Part shown: positions 19,320-29,524 of the stretch, piece by piece
How the letters are laid out: each line of letters starts with the position of its first letter
Position numbering within the stretch: the first letter of the stretch is position 1
Translations under genes and position numbers: made by a program
Notes under the pieces: model-generated
Told to the model about the DNA's origin: nothing
The model's database searches: none
Seen by the model: the letters and a program-made list of their open reading frames with translations, nothing else
Source: an uncultured Pseudomonadales bacterium
GTDB lineage: Bacteria; Pseudomonadota; Gammaproteobacteria; Pseudomonadales; Pseudohongiellaceae
DNA length: 64,000 nt
Assembly (NCBI GenBank): GCA_943842505.1
Contig: CALTDI010000002.1
Coordinates: 96,001 to 160,000 of the forward strand
Direction: 5' to 3'

Positions 19320-19565
19320 TTGGCGGATATCGAGCTCGATAGTAGCGTTAAGGTTGATGTAGTAGCGAAAATTCAAAAATATTTTCAAGACGAGCTGCAT
19401 CAGGAACTAGGCAGCTTCGATGCGGAATTTCTGCTAGATTTTTTCTCGAAGGAAGTGGGTGGGTATTACTACAATCAGGGTTTGGCAGATGCGTTGAAAA
19501 GCTTTGAGCTGAAGATGGAAGATGTGAGTGATGCGGTCTATCAATTGGAGAAGGAGACTGACTAG
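19320..19565 (+). CDS. DUF2164 family protein
   Basis: A small acidic protein of 81 residues starting with TTG at 19320, one base after the HAD gene stop. It matches DUF2164: IQKYFQDEL, the LLDFFSKEVGGYYYNQGLADA block and a helical end. The family's role is unknown. Its tight coupling to the HAD gene implies co-translation, but I know of no functional tie between the families. Confidence 0.85.
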   Translation: MADIELDSSVKVDVVAKIQKYFQDELHQELGSFDAEFLLDFFSKEVGGYYYNQGLADALKSFELKMEDVSDAVYQLEKETD

Positions 19566-19587
19566 GCGGGGCGCCAGGGTCAGAATC

Positions 19588-21556
19588 TCATTTCTTTAAA
19601 AAACGTAGCGGTAATCGAATAATGAATCGGCTGCCTGCATCGCGCTGCGACTCAAAAGTAATCTCTCCACCTAACTTTTCTATCATGCGCTTCACTATGA
19701 CCATGCCCAATCCCGTTCCCTGCTGATCTTTCTCCGAATTGCTTTCCTCGCGCGAGAACTCTCGAAACAGCACTTTTTGAAACTCTTCGCTCATGCCGCG
19801 ACCGGTGTCCTCGATCGAAATCTCAATGCCTAGCCTGCGCTGAAAATATACGGCCTTGTAGGCGAGGAGTATGCTGCCGGTCTCTGTGTATTTAATTGCA
19901 TTAGTTATGATGTTTATCAGAATGTGCTGCAGGCGTGATTTGTCTGTCTGCACTAACAGGTTTGCGGACGCGAATTCTGACCTTAGTTCTAATCCTTTTT
20001 CCATGACAGATGGCGACATCAACTTTTTGATTTCGCCAAGAAAATTTGTCATCTCAACCAATTCGAATTCTGGCTCGAAGCTATCGGATTCCAGTTCGGC
20101 CATCTCCAGCAAATCGTTTATTAGATTGTGTAAGCGATCGCTCTGTTGTATGACGGTTGTCATATGTCTTTTTGTAGGCTCGTCCAGTTTGTCCGACTGT
20201 GCGGCCATTAATCGCTTCGAGTTTGCAAGGATGAGATGTACGGGCGGTTAAGAATTCTCTGGATACATTCTTCAGGAAGTCCGCCTTGGCCTTGGTGTCC
20301 ATGCGAGCCTCGACGAGTTCATCACTCTTCGAGCGAACAAATTCAGCCATGGACATTAGAAGGAATACTCCAGCCGCGATCACCAGGGCCTGGCCTACGA
20401 TAGAGGAAGAGGCGAATCTTTCCAGCAGCTCAAATTTGTAAACCAACAGCGAGCTGTAGGCGAGAATAATCAGTAACCAGGAGGCTACGAGATAGATGGC
20501 GGCTTTTGAGCCCTGCACGGCAGTAATTGAAGCCATAATCAATACCGTAAACGCGACTAGTAGAGCTATAACCAAAACAGGTACTACGTTGTCGCTATTA
20601 ATCTGATCGAAGGGGATTATTATGTAGTACAGGCCTAGAGGGATCATCGCGTAGGTGAGAAATCGTAGCACTATGTTTGCCGAGTCCCGATATCTATTCT
20701 CGAATTGTAGCGCTCGGCCAATCAGACAGAGGCTAGCAACTAATGCTGTTGCGGACACCAAAGAGATACGGGTATTGGCGTCTATGCTCTCGGGCCAGAA
20801 CCAAATTCTGCCGAGGCCGGTCTGGGTAAGCAGGAATACGGAGCCGACGCCAAAGAACAAGGTTACGCCGAGGAATAGAGGGTCTCGTGTATAGACAAAA
20901 AGGACCAATGAGATACCGAAACAGAACAGGAACATCAGCAGTAGTGCGCCGTCAAAAACCAGTACCGATTGCTGGCTTTCTGCTAGCAGCGAAACGGTAG
21001 TAAGCGTCAGCGGTATCTCCACGCCAACAGACGATGTGGCGCGAAAGATGATCTTGGTGTACTGGCCCTGCGCGGCTATCTCGAAAGGAATCACCGGTAT
21101 TCGGTAGGGATAGTCTAGCTGCGACAGAGGAATCGTATCGCCCGCCACCGAGGTACGAACTACCTCGTCACCGTTAACAAAATAAAACTCAATTCGGTCT
21201 AAGGTAGGGGTGTCCAGCGAAAGCACCAAGTCCTCGTCCATCATATTCTCGCCGCTAATCACTATGCTGAACCAGTGTGCAGATTTGCTCAGGCCCATCG
21301 TAGGTATGGATTGCGTGGAGCGTTGCCATTGAATCGATTTAGATGTCATCTGCTCAATAGTGAGCGTGCGTTCCGGGTCTTCAAAGATGTCGAGGTAAGG
21401 GCCCAGATTTACCGGTAGTTGATTCTGCGTAATATTCAGCTCGGCAGCCCGGGCGTCAGTGCAGTGCAGCAGCAACAGTGCGACTGTAAGGAGGAGGCCG
21501 GTCATCGAAGTGTGAATCGATTTGAGAGTCTTGGGCTGGTAAGTCAAAAAATTCAC
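19588..21556 (-). pseudogene. 7TMR-DISM sensor histidine kinase, interrupted by a +1 frameshift
   Basis: Two minus-strand frames make one gene: 21556 to about 20247, then about 20246 to 19588. Removing one C from the minus-strand AACCGCCC (20246-20247) restores 655 residues. Order of parts: signal peptide, extracellular 7TMR-DISM domain (about 40-180), seven membrane helices (about 190-405), dimerisation helices, and an HATPase domain with DTGRGMSEE and GTGLGMVIVKRM. The repaired H-box reads VSREFLTPVHLI, so arginine replaces the usual phospho-accepting histidine of SHExxTP. Loss of that histidine means autophosphorylation at the normal site is not expected even in the repaired protein. The start is GTG at 21556. 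No response regulator is adjacent. Confidence 0.85.
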
Positions 21557-21735
21557 TCTATATCTCTCTGCGCATCTACGCGCACATTTGCGAAATATTA
21601 TATGATAACCCAGCAGCTGATTGGGGTAAGATCAGGCTGTTATGGGCAAATTTCGACAAATGTTGGCTGAAATTTAGATCTAGGTGAGGTTTTAACTCTA
21701 TTAATTCAATTACCCCGAAATCAGAGGGAGTATGT

Positions 21736-23922
21736 ATGGTTACGCAATCGAGCTTTGGGACATGTTTTACGCTAATGATTACTCTGTCAGTACTAACTGC
21801 CTGCTCAGATACGGGGGATAGTTCCCCCGTTGCAGATTTGGACAGCTCGAACAATCAATCCATGGCCAATACCGATCAGTCTGCTATCAATCCTTTTTTT
21901 CAGGAAAGTCAGCTCTACCTAAACTACCCGCCTTTCGATCTGATAGAAAATAGCCACTATCTGCCTGCCTTTGAGCAAGGCATGGCCGAGCAGCTGGAGG
22001 AACTCGATGCGATCGTAAATCAAGCAAATGAGCCTACCTTTGAGAATACTATCTTACCCATGGAGGTAAGTGGCCAACTGTTGAGTAGAGTATCGAGAGT
22101 GTTTTATAGTCTTGCTGGCGCTCATACGAACGACGCAATTCGTGAATTGGAGCAAGAACTGGCTCCGCGCTTAGCTGCTCACAACGACAAGATACTTCTC
22201 AATCCTGCTCTCTATGAGCGCATAAGCTTTCTCCACGAGCGGCGTGAGCAGCTGCAATTGGATGCTCAGTCCTTGCGATTGTTGGAGCAATACGATGTCG
22301 ACTATGTGAGAGCGGGTGCGGGGCTTACATCTGATCAGCAAGAGCAGATGAGAAGCCTAAACAGCCAAGTAGCTGTGTTGCAGACCCAGTACAGACAAAA
22401 TGTGCTAAGTGAGGTAAACGATCTAGCGATAGTAGTTGATTCGCGCGAAGAACTCACGGGGATGAACGAAGCACTTATAGCAGCGGCAGAAATCGAAGCA
22501 GAATCACGCAGTCTATCGGGTAAGTTCGTCATTCCTTTGTTAAATACCAGTGGCCAACCTAGCCTTTCGAGTTTACAGAATAGGGCGCTTCGAGAGCGGA
22601 TTCATACAACGTCTTTATCTCGCGGCAGTCGAGGCGGAACCTATGACAATAGACAGATTCTATCCGACGTGTTGCGCCTTCGTGCCGAAAGAGCGCAGCT
22701 TTTAGGTTATTCCAACCATGCAGCATTCGTTCTGGAGGATGCGACAGCGGGTACGGTTGAAGCCGTGAATCAGCGTTTGGTTGAACTCGCGCCACCGGCT
22801 GTGGCAAATGCTCAGGTGGAGGCCGCTGACCTACAACAGATGATAGAAGATGATGGGCTGGATTTTGAGCTTAGAGCCTGGGATTGGCCGTTCTATACGG
22901 AGAGACTGCGTACCGCGAGATATCAATTTGATGAGGGTCAGTTGCAGCCCTATTTTGAGATCGATAATGTCCTGCAGCGAGGAGTATTTTTTGCTGCAGA
23001 GAAACTCTTCGGCATTACTTTCGAGGAGCGATTTGACCTGCCGGTTTATCAAGAAGATGTGCGTGTGTTTGAAGTCTTTGATATAGGTGGTCAGACTCTA
23101 GCGCTGTTCTTGATGGATCCCTACGCGCGACCAACGAAGCGGGGGGGCGCCTGGATGAACTCGTACATCTCTCAGAATGCCATGATGGACACAATCCCCA
23201 TCGTAGCTAATCATCTGAATATAACAGAGCCTCAGTCCGGTGATCCGACACTTCTTACTTTTGATGAAGTGACCACGATGTTTCACGAGTTCGGTCATGC
23301 CTTGCATGGGATGTTTTCAGACGTTGAATATCCTTACTTTTCAGGGACTCGAGTGCCAAGAGATTTCGTGGAGTATCCTTCGCAGGTGAACGAAATGTGG
23401 GCTACTTGGCCCGAGGTCTTAGAGAATTATGCGATTCACTTCGAAACTGGCGAGCAGATGCCACGAGTATTGCTAGACAAGGTGCTGGCTACAGAAAAGT
23501 TCAACCAGGGATTCGCTACTACGGAATATCTCGCCGCATCCATTTTAGATCAGGCGCTACACCAACTCTCGCCTGAGGAAATTCCCTCGGCGGATGAGAT
23601 GGTCGATTTTGAGCATCGGGCGCTGGAGAGCGCGGGTATTGCTTTAGAGGCGGTGCCGCCAAGATATAGGAGTACGTATTTCTCACATATTATGGGCGGC
23701 TATTCTGCGGGCTACTACTCTTATATCTGGAGTGAGGTTCTAGACGCAGACACCGTTGAATGGTTTAAAGGCAACGGCGGCCTGCTACGAGAAAATGGCG
23801 ACCATTTTAGAGAGACATTGCTTTCGCGAGGCGGGAGTGAGGATGCGATGGCCTTATTTCGAAACTTTCGAGGGCGTGATGCCGAGATAGCTCCCTTGTT
23901 AGAGCGTAGGGGATTAAACTAA
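21736..23922 (+). CDS. M3 family oligopeptidase, predicted lipoprotein
   Basis: A protein of 728 residues. It starts with a lipoprotein signal (LSVLTACSDTGDSS), then the alpha-helical M3 (thimet/Dcp) fold with the zinc motif H517-E-F-G-H521 and the downstream EYPSQVNEMW segment carrying the third ligand. M3 enzymes cut short peptides; the bacterial relatives are OpdA (cytosol) and Dcp (peptidyl dipeptidase). The cysteine directly after LTA suggests this one is anchored to a membrane facing the periplasm. RBS AGAGGGAG precedes ATG 21736. It ends 6 bases from the convergent holA stop. Confidence 0.92.
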   Translation: MVTQSSFGTCFTLMITLSVLTACSDTGDSSPVADLDSSNNQSMANTDQSAINPFFQESQLYLNYPPFDLIENSHYLPAFEQGMAEQLEELDAIVNQANEPTFENTILPMEVSGQLLSRVSRVFYSLAGAHTNDAIRELEQELAPRLAAHNDKILLNPALYERISFLHERREQLQLDAQSLRLLEQYDVDYVRAGAGLTSDQQEQMRSLNSQVAVLQTQYRQNVLSEVNDLAIVVDSREELTGMNEALIAAAEIEAESRSLSGKFVIPLLNTSGQPSLSSLQNRALRERIHTTSLSRGSRGGTYDNRQILSDVLRLRAERAQLLGYSNHAAFVLEDATAGTVEAVNQRLVELAPPAVANAQVEAADLQQMIEDDGLDFELRAWDWPFYTERLRTARYQFDEGQLQPYFEIDNVLQRGVFFAAEKLFGITFEERFDLPVYQEDVRVFEVFDIGGQTLALFLMDPYARPTKRGGAWMNSYISQNAMMDTIPIVANHLNITEPQSGDPTLLTFDEVTTMFHEFGHALHGMFSDVEYPYFSGTRVPRDFVEYPSQVNEMWATWPEVLENYAIHFETGEQMPRVLLDKVLATEKFNQGFATTEYLAASILDQALHQLSPEEIPSADEMVDFEHRALESAGIALEAVPPRYRSTYFSHIMGGYSAGYYSYIWSEVLDADTVEWFKGNGGLLRENGDHFRETLLSRGGSEDAMALFRNFRGRDAEIAPLLERRGLN

Positions 23923-23928
23923 GAAAGT

Positions 23929-24981
23929 TTACTTTGCTGCAATTTTTTGGGCAGCAAGAAGTTGAACGCCACTCAATCTTAGGAGCAGCTGGCTGAGCTC
24001 GTCCCAGGTGTTTGCCTGGGACATTCCCTTGATGCTTTGGTCTATAATGCGGCTATGATCCAGGAGTTCCCAGACGGTTTGTGTGTCTAGTCTCGCCAAT
24101 GCGGCGGAAACAGGCTGTTTGCGATTAGACCATACTCGCGCGGATTGCATGATTGCGTTTACACCCTGGCCCTGCTGCTTCTTCTCCAACATGGGTAGAA
24201 GCGATCTTAACTCACGGAAGATTGCGGAGAGAATGATCAGCGGGAAGAGCCCTTCGTTCTTCAGGCCTGCTAGCATCTTCTGGGTGCGAGCAATGTCGCC
24301 GAGCAGAGCTGAATCAACCAACTGATAGACGCTGTAGCGCGAGCTATCGGCTACCACCTGCAGTACCGTTTTCGCATCCAGATGAATAGTCCCGTTGCTC
24401 GATTCTCCTGCCAGCAGTTTTAGTTTCTCAATTTCCTGCATGGCCGCGAGCAGGTTTCCCTCAACTTTGTCGACAAGAAGGTGTACGGCCTCGGTGTCCG
24501 CCCGAATACCATCTCTTAACAGCCTCTGTACCAGCCAGGGGGCCAAATTTTCTCTATTGATTGGCCAGATTTGTACAACGGCACCATGCCTTTCGATCTC
24601 GGTGAACCATTTGGTCTTCAGTGTTTGAGCATCCAGCTTCGGCCCACTAATCAAGATGACGAAGTCAGGATTTAGATTGCTTAGATATTGCTGAAGCGCT
24701 TTCTTGCCGGGATCATCTAACTTGGCTGTTGAGAGTCGTAACTCGATGAATTTTTTGTCAGAGAATAGGGAGAGGTTGCCGGTGGATTGTGAAAAGTGGC
24801 TCCAGTCGAAACTCTTGTCGACATTGAACACTTCTCTCTCTGCGAAACCTTTCTCTTTGTAGTGTTTGCGAATCGCGTCGGCGGCCTCCTGCATGAGCAG
24901 GGGTTCATCGCCAGTCAACCAGTACAATGGCAGTTCGTCATTGTTGAGAGTTCGAGAAAGCTGTTCTGGTTTGATTTTCAT
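23929..24981 (-). CDS. holA: DNA polymerase III delta subunit HolA
   Basis: A protein of 350 residues with the HolA pattern: LYWLTGDEPLLMQEAADAIR at the start, the AAA+-like core and a C-terminal helical collar domain (SQANTWDELSQLLLRLSG). HolA is the clamp-loader wrench that opens the beta clamp. It follows lptE by 14 bases and leuS by two genes, the order found across gammaproteobacteria. In many relatives nadD follows holA; here nadD is 24 kb away and in the other orientation. Confidence 0.95.
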   Translation of the reverse strand: MKIKPEQLSRTLNNDELPLYWLTGDEPLLMQEAADAIRKHYKEKGFAEREVFNVDKSFDWSHFSQSTGNLSLFSDKKFIELRLSTAKLDDPGKKALQQYLSNLNPDFVILISGPKLDAQTLKTKWFTEIERHGAVVQIWPINRENLAPWLVQRLLRDGIRADTEAVHLLVDKVEGNLLAAMQEIEKLKLLAGESSNGTIHLDAKTVLQVVADSSRYSVYQLVDSALLGDIARTQKMLAGLKNEGLFPLIILSAIFRELRSLLPMLEKKQQGQGVNAIMQSARVWSNRKQPVSAALARLDTQTVWELLDHSRIIDQSIKGMSQANTWDELSQLLLRLSGVQLLAAQKIAAK

Positions 24982-24995
24982 TTAGGCTTGAATAT

Positions 24996-25502
24996 CTATA
25001 GGGGGGCGGTCGCGGCCAGTCGTCTCATCATTTGATTGATTAACTCGCGGCGCATCTCCGTGGAGATGATCTCAGCTTCTTCCTGATTGCCACTGATATT
25101 CTCGACATCTTGAAAGTAGGTGCGCTCAACGAATAAAGTCTCTGGGGCTATGAGTACCCGTTCACCCAAGGTGAGACCTATATCGATCGAGAGCCGCAAC
25201 TCTATCTGAGCGGCTCTAGCCCGGGGATTGATAGTGACAGGTCTGGATATAAGCCGCTCACTGGCAATTCCCAGCATAGGCGTCTCGCTATCCGCCGTGT
25301 CTATAGTCACAGGGATAAGATTAACATCGGCGCCCTCGAGACTGCGGAGCAGTAGGCGAGTTAGCTCACTATTGGGCTGCTCACTAAAGAATTGAAGACT
25401 GCTGAAGTTGGCTGAGAGGGTATCGCTTCCACGTAGGTTGAACCCGCAACTGCTGACGCTCAGGAGTAGAGTGAACAGACTGAGAGATCTCAAAAATGTC
25501 AT
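24996..25502 (-). CDS. lptE: LPS-assembly lipoprotein LptE
   Basis: A protein of 168 residues with a lipobox (LLLSVSSCGFNLRG), the CGFxLRG sequence being the LptE hallmark. The rest is the compact alpha-beta fold that plugs the LptD barrel at the outer membrane, delivering lipopolysaccharide to the surface. It starts 14 bases after leuS and is followed by holA, the conserved order. Confidence 0.94.
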   Translation of the reverse strand: MTFLRSLSLFTLLLSVSSCGFNLRGSDTLSANFSSLQFFSEQPNSELTRLLLRSLEGADVNLIPVTIDTADSETPMLGIASERLISRPVTINPRARAAQIELRLSIDIGLTLGERVLIAPETLFVERTYFQDVENISGNQEEAEIISTEMRRELINQMMRRLAATAPL

Positions 25503-25516
25503 GGCTTTCCCGTTGT

Positions 25517-27997
25517 TCAGTTGACGACGATATTGACCAGGCGGCCAGGGACGACAATAACTTTTCTGATGGTGCCATCTGCGGTAAAACGTTTTACCGC
25601 TTCATTGTCCAGAGCCAGTTTTTCGAGTTCGTCCTTGCTGATGTCCTTCGCCACTTCTACCGTGTCGCGCAGCTTGCCATTGACCTGAAGCACCACAGTT
25701 ATCGAAGTTTCAGTGAGCGCCGATCGATCTACTTGGGGCCATGAGGCATTCATTACTGCTTCATCATGGCCTAAGTGTATCCACAGGGCATGGCAGAAAT
25801 GTGGCACTATTGGGGCGAGCATCAAAATGGCTGTCTCTAACGCCTCCTGTATGACCAGTCGGTCGTTAGTGTCTTCGTGGGTATCGGCAAAACGGGTAAC
25901 GGCATTCAATAGTTCCATGGTGGCGGCTATTGCCGTGTTGAAAGTGTGCCGCCGGCCATAGTCATCGCTAACTTTCTCCAGAGTCTGATGGGTTTTTCGG
26001 CGCAGTTGAGCCTGGTCGTCGCTAAGCTCTATCGAGCCGAAGTCTAGCAACGCGATGGCTTCATGTTTGGCGACGATCTTCCAGAGTCTCTTCAGGAACC
26101 GATAACTTCCTTCAACTCCACTATCGGACCATTCCAGTGACTGGTCCGGAGGCGATGCAAACATGGTAAACATGCGAACCGTATCTGCTCCGTACTTCTC
26201 AATCAGTGATAGAGGGTCGACGGTATTGCCCTTCGACTTGGACATCTTGCTACCGTCTTTTAGAACCATCCCCTGAGTAAGCAGGTGGGTGAACGGCTCG
26301 TCCGAGCTTACCAGGCCTTCATTGCGCATGAGTTTGTGAAAGAAGCGAGCATAGAGCAAATGCAGTATCGCGTGTTCGATACCACCAATGTATTGATCTA
26401 CAGGAAGCCAGTAGTCAGCTCTCTCGTCCAGCATGCTATTGGTTTGGTCTCGCGAGGCATAGCGTGCGTAATACCATGAAGACTCCATGAAGGTGTCAAA
26501 GGTGTCGGTCTCACGTTTTGCCTTGGCGTTGCACTTGGGGCAGTCGATCTCATAAAAATCCTTGAGCTTGCCTAGAGGGGAGCCGCTAGCATCGATTTCT
26601 ACGTCGATAGGCAGCACCACGGGCAGGTCTTCATCGGGTACTGCAACAGAGCCGCAGTTGTCACAATTTATTATGGGAATCGGTGCGCCCCAGTAGCGTT
26701 GTCTGGAAACGCCCCAGTCACGCAGGCGGAAATTGATCTTCTTCTGACCCTGGTCACGCTCGCGCAGGTGCTTCTCGATCGCCGTGAAGGCATCGATAAA
26801 ATCGAGTCCATCAAAGTCGCCAGAGTTGATGAGCTTTCCTTTGGCGACGAAGGCTTCTTTTTCCAAGTCACAGCTCTCGTCAGGGCTGTCAGGCTGAACG
26901 ACCTGTTTGATAGGCAGCTGGTATTTTTTAGCGAACTCCCAGTCTCTCTGGTCGTGGGCAGGTACGGACATCACCGCGCCCGAGCCATAGCTCATCAGTA
27001 CAAAATTAGCGAGATAGATAGGCAGTGTTTCACCGCTTATGGGGTGGATCGCCTTTAGACCTGTATCTATACCGGTCTTCTCCATAGTAGCCATATCTGC
27101 TTCGGCTACTTTGGTATTGCTCTGCTGTTCTATATACTTCGCGACGTTAGGGTCGGACAGTGCGGCCTTACTTGCCAGCGGGTGCTGGACGGCGAGTGCG
27201 ACATAGGTAACGCCCATCAGCGTATCTGGTCTAGTCGTATAGACACTCAGCTGCTTCAGGTCGGCGTCATTCTCGCCGGCGACTTCAAAATTTAGCTCGA
27301 CACCTTCCGAGCGCCCAATCCAGTTCGCCTGCATGGTGCGGACTTTTTCTGGCCAGCCATCCATGCCATCCAGGTCATCCAGGAGCTCCTGTGCAAAGTC
27401 GGTTATTTTGATGAACCACTGCGGAATCTCGCGACGCTCGACGAGGGCGCCAGAGCGCCAGCCGCGACCGTCGACTACCTGCTCATTGGCAAGAACGGTC
27501 TGATCCACCGGATCCCAATTGACCTCCGATGATTTCTTATAGACTAGCCCCTTTGCAAAAAGGCGGGTAAAGAACCATTGCTCCCAACGGTAATAGTCGG
27601 GGTGGCAGGTAGCGATTTCTCTGCTCCAATCGTAGGCATAGCCCAGTCTCTGCAGCTGCTCGCGCATGTAGTCGATATTGCCATAGGTCCACTTCGCCGG
27701 TGGCACTTCATTCTGGATGGCGGCATTTTCAGCGGGCAGTCCGAAAGCGTCCCAGCCCATGGGCTGCAGTACGTTCTTCCCGAGCATGCGTTGGTAGCGG
27801 GAGATGGCGTCGCCAATGGAATAGTTGCGCACATGACCCATGTGCAGGTGACCGCTAGGATAGGGAAACATTGAGAGGCAATAAAACTTCTCGCGAGAGT
27901 AATCTTCGCTTACTTTAAAGCTTTCGTGTTCTTGCCAATAGGATTGTGCTTCGGCTTCAACTGCCTGCGGGGGATATTGTGGGTCGATGCTGCTCAT
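25517..27997 (-). CDS. leuS: Leucyl-tRNA synthetase LeuS
   Basis: A protein of 826 residues. Class I signature motifs: [10 protein letters not shown] (HIGH type) near residue 45 and KMSKSKGN near residue 590. The CP1 editing domain is present ([15 protein letters not shown] ... [20 protein letters not shown]), as is the zinc-ribbon-type [17 protein letters not shown] region. It charges tRNA-Leu and edits mischarged isoleucine and norvaline. It heads a leuS-lptE-holA operon. The length is slightly shorter than E. coli LeuS. Confidence 0.97.
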   Translation of the reverse strand: MSSIDPQYPPQAVEAEAQSYWQEHESFKVSEDYSREKFYCLSMFPYPSGHLHMGHVRNYSIGDAISRYQRMLGKNVLQPMGWDAFGLPAENAAIQNEVPPAKWTYGNIDYMREQLQRLGYAYDWSREIATCHPDYYRWEQWFFTRLFAKGLVYKKSSEVNWDPVDQTVLANEQVVDGRGWRSGALVERREIPQWFIKITDFAQELLDDLDGMDGWPEKVRTMQANWIGRSEGVELNFEVAGENDADLKQLSVYTTRPDTLMGVTYVALAVQHPLASKAALSDPNVAKYIEQQSNTKVAEADMATMEKTGIDTGLKAIHPISGETLPIYLANFVLMSYGSGAVMSVPAHDQRDWEFAKKYQLPIKQVVQPDSPDESCDLEKEAFVAKGKLINSGDFDGLDFIDAFTAIEKHLRERDQGQKKINFRLRDWGVSRQRYWGAPIPIINCDNCGSVAVPDEDLPVVLPIDVEIDASGSPLGKLKDFYEIDCPKCNAKAKRETDTFDTFMESSWYYARYASRDQTNSMLDERADYWLPVDQYIGGIEHAILHLLYARFFHKLMRNEGLVSSDEPFTHLLTQGMVLKDGSKMSKSKGNTVDPLSLIEKYGADTVRMFTMFASPPDQSLEWSDSGVEGSYRFLKRLWKIVAKHEAIALLDFGSIELSDDQAQLRRKTHQTLEKVSDDYGRRHTFNTAIAATMELLNAVTRFADTHEDTNDRLVIQEALETAILMLAPIVPHFCHALWIHLGHDEAVMNASWPQVDRSALTETSITVVLQVNGKLRDTVEVAKDISKDELEKLALDNEAVKRFTADGTIRKVIVVPGRLVNIVVN

Positions 27998-28114
27998 CAG
28001 ATCTCTAACTATGTGAATTAACTAGATTTATTTAAGGTGTCGCGAGGTCTGCAAGCATACCGCAGACCGCTGCTAACAGGTAGTGGAGAGGGCTAAAAAA
28101 CTCTATAGAATTGC

Positions 28115-28972
28115 TTATCCTTGGTCTGATATTGCGGTCGAGGTGACCTTGATTAGTTTTATCTGGCGGCTATCGGCATTCAAGATTGTGATTAAAAATG
28201 GGCCTATTCTGATTGTCTCGCCGCGCTCGGGAATATGTCCAAACTGTTGCAGTACCAGCCCTCCCACCGTAGTAAATTCCTGGTCACTAAAGTCTGTGGA
28301 GAAGTATTCGTTGAATTCGTCTACTGGAGTCAGGGCCTTGACGATATGGTTCTGTTCATCGAACTTCTTGATGTAGCTGTCGTCGTCTACATCGTATTCG
28401 TCTTCTATCTCGCCAACAATTTGCTCTAACACGTCTTCAATCGTGACTGCACCGCAGACGCTACCGTATTCGTCGATTACGATTGCCATATGTTGGCGGG
28501 TCTCACGAAACTCTCTAAGTAAGACGTTGAGACGCTTGCTCTCAGGCACGAAGGTAGCTGGTCGGATTACATCTTTAATCTTGAATTTGTCGGCTGCGGT
28601 ATTGAGTGCCAATGGCAACAGGTCCTTGGCCAGTAGGATGCCAATGACATTGTCTACATTGTCACCGATAACCGGAAATCTGGAGTGAGAGGCCTTGGTG
28701 ATGAGCTCTATGATGTCATTTGCAGCGAGATCTGCAGGAACCGTGACCACCTGTGATCTTGGGATCATGATGTCGCGCACCTGCATGCTGGAGACCTGAA
28801 GTGCGCCCTCGATGATGCTGAGCGCATCGGCATCGAGCACTTGATCCTGTTCTGCATTTCGAATTAATTCGAGAAGGCTTTTTGTGTCAGTAGGCTCGTC
28901 GGAAAAGACTTGCGCAATTTTATCGATCCAGGACTTGGGTCGAGGATCGATGCTAGATTGGTCGTCAGTCAT
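28115..28972 (-). CDS. corC: CorC/YbeX CBS-domain protein
   Basis: A protein of 285 residues with a tandem CBS pair (about 65-185: DIMIPRSQVVTVPADL, SRFPVIGDNVDNVIGILLAKDL) and a C-terminal CorC/HlyC transporter-associated domain (FTTVGGLVLQQFGHIPERGE). It lacks membrane helices. The family is linked to magnesium/cobalt efflux and to ribosome-related stress. It lies downstream of ybeZ-ybeY as in E. coli, but lnt, which usually follows ybeX, is missing between here and leuS. Confidence 0.94.
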   Translation of the reverse strand: MTDDQSSIDPRPKSWIDKIAQVFSDEPTDTKSLLELIRNAEQDQVLDADALSIIEGALQVSSMQVRDIMIPRSQVVTVPADLAANDIIELITKASHSRFPVIGDNVDNVIGILLAKDLLPLALNTAADKFKIKDVIRPATFVPESKRLNVLLREFRETRQHMAIVIDEYGSVCGAVTIEDVLEQIVGEIEDEYDVDDDSYIKKFDEQNHIVKALTPVDEFNEYFSTDFSDQEFTTVGGLVLQQFGHIPERGETIRIGPFLITILNADSRQIKLIKVTSTAISDQG

Positions 28973-29050
28973 TCTCTACGTTCTCTTTCTCTGAGTTGGG
29001 CAGGTTTAGGATTGCCAATGAAACCAGCAACCTGTGCTGTCGCTTGGTGA

Positions 29051-29524
29051 TCACACTAACAAATAAGGGTTGGAGATTCCAAGCCTTTCCAGTGTATTAA
29101 TTTCTAGCTTTTCCATTTCTGCCGCATTCGTATCGTCGTCGTGCTGATAGCCCAGTAGATGGAGTAAGCCGTGAACGGTCAGGTGCATCCAGTGCGCCAA
29201 GAGTTCCTTGCTCTGTGCCTTGGCTTCCAGCTCGACAATAGCTGCACATATAACGATATCGCCCAGTGGGAAAGTCTCTACTTGATCGCGTAGCTGGACA
29301 GGAAAGTCGGCAGGGAAGGACAGAACGTTGGTCGGCGTATCTTTGCCCCGGTAATCATTATTGAGCGCCTGTGAGGCGGCGGAGTCTACGAAGCTAACGC
29401 TGATACTGCATTGCTCGTCATGGCCTGCAGTCTGGAGGCCGCAATTGAGCCACTGCTCGCATTGTTGCTGGCTTGGCACCCAGTGCTGCCCGCAGTCATT
29501 GCTGATATCAACTGTCAGGTTCAT
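29051..29524 (-). CDS. ybeY: Endoribonuclease YbeY
   Basis: A protein of 157 residues with the zinc motif HGLLHLLGYQHD (HxxxHxxGxxH) near the C-terminus, and DYRGKDTPTNVLSFP in the middle. YbeY takes part in 16S rRNA 3'-end maturation and ribosome quality control. Its start overlaps the ybeZ stop by 4 bases. Confidence 0.96.
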   Translation of the reverse strand: MNLTVDISNDCGQHWVPSQQQCEQWLNCGLQTAGHDEQCSISVSFVDSAASQALNNDYRGKDTPTNVLSFPADFPVQLRDQVETFPLGDIVICAAIVELEAKAQSKELLAHWMHLTVHGLLHLLGYQHDDDTNAAEMEKLEINTLERLGISNPYLLV

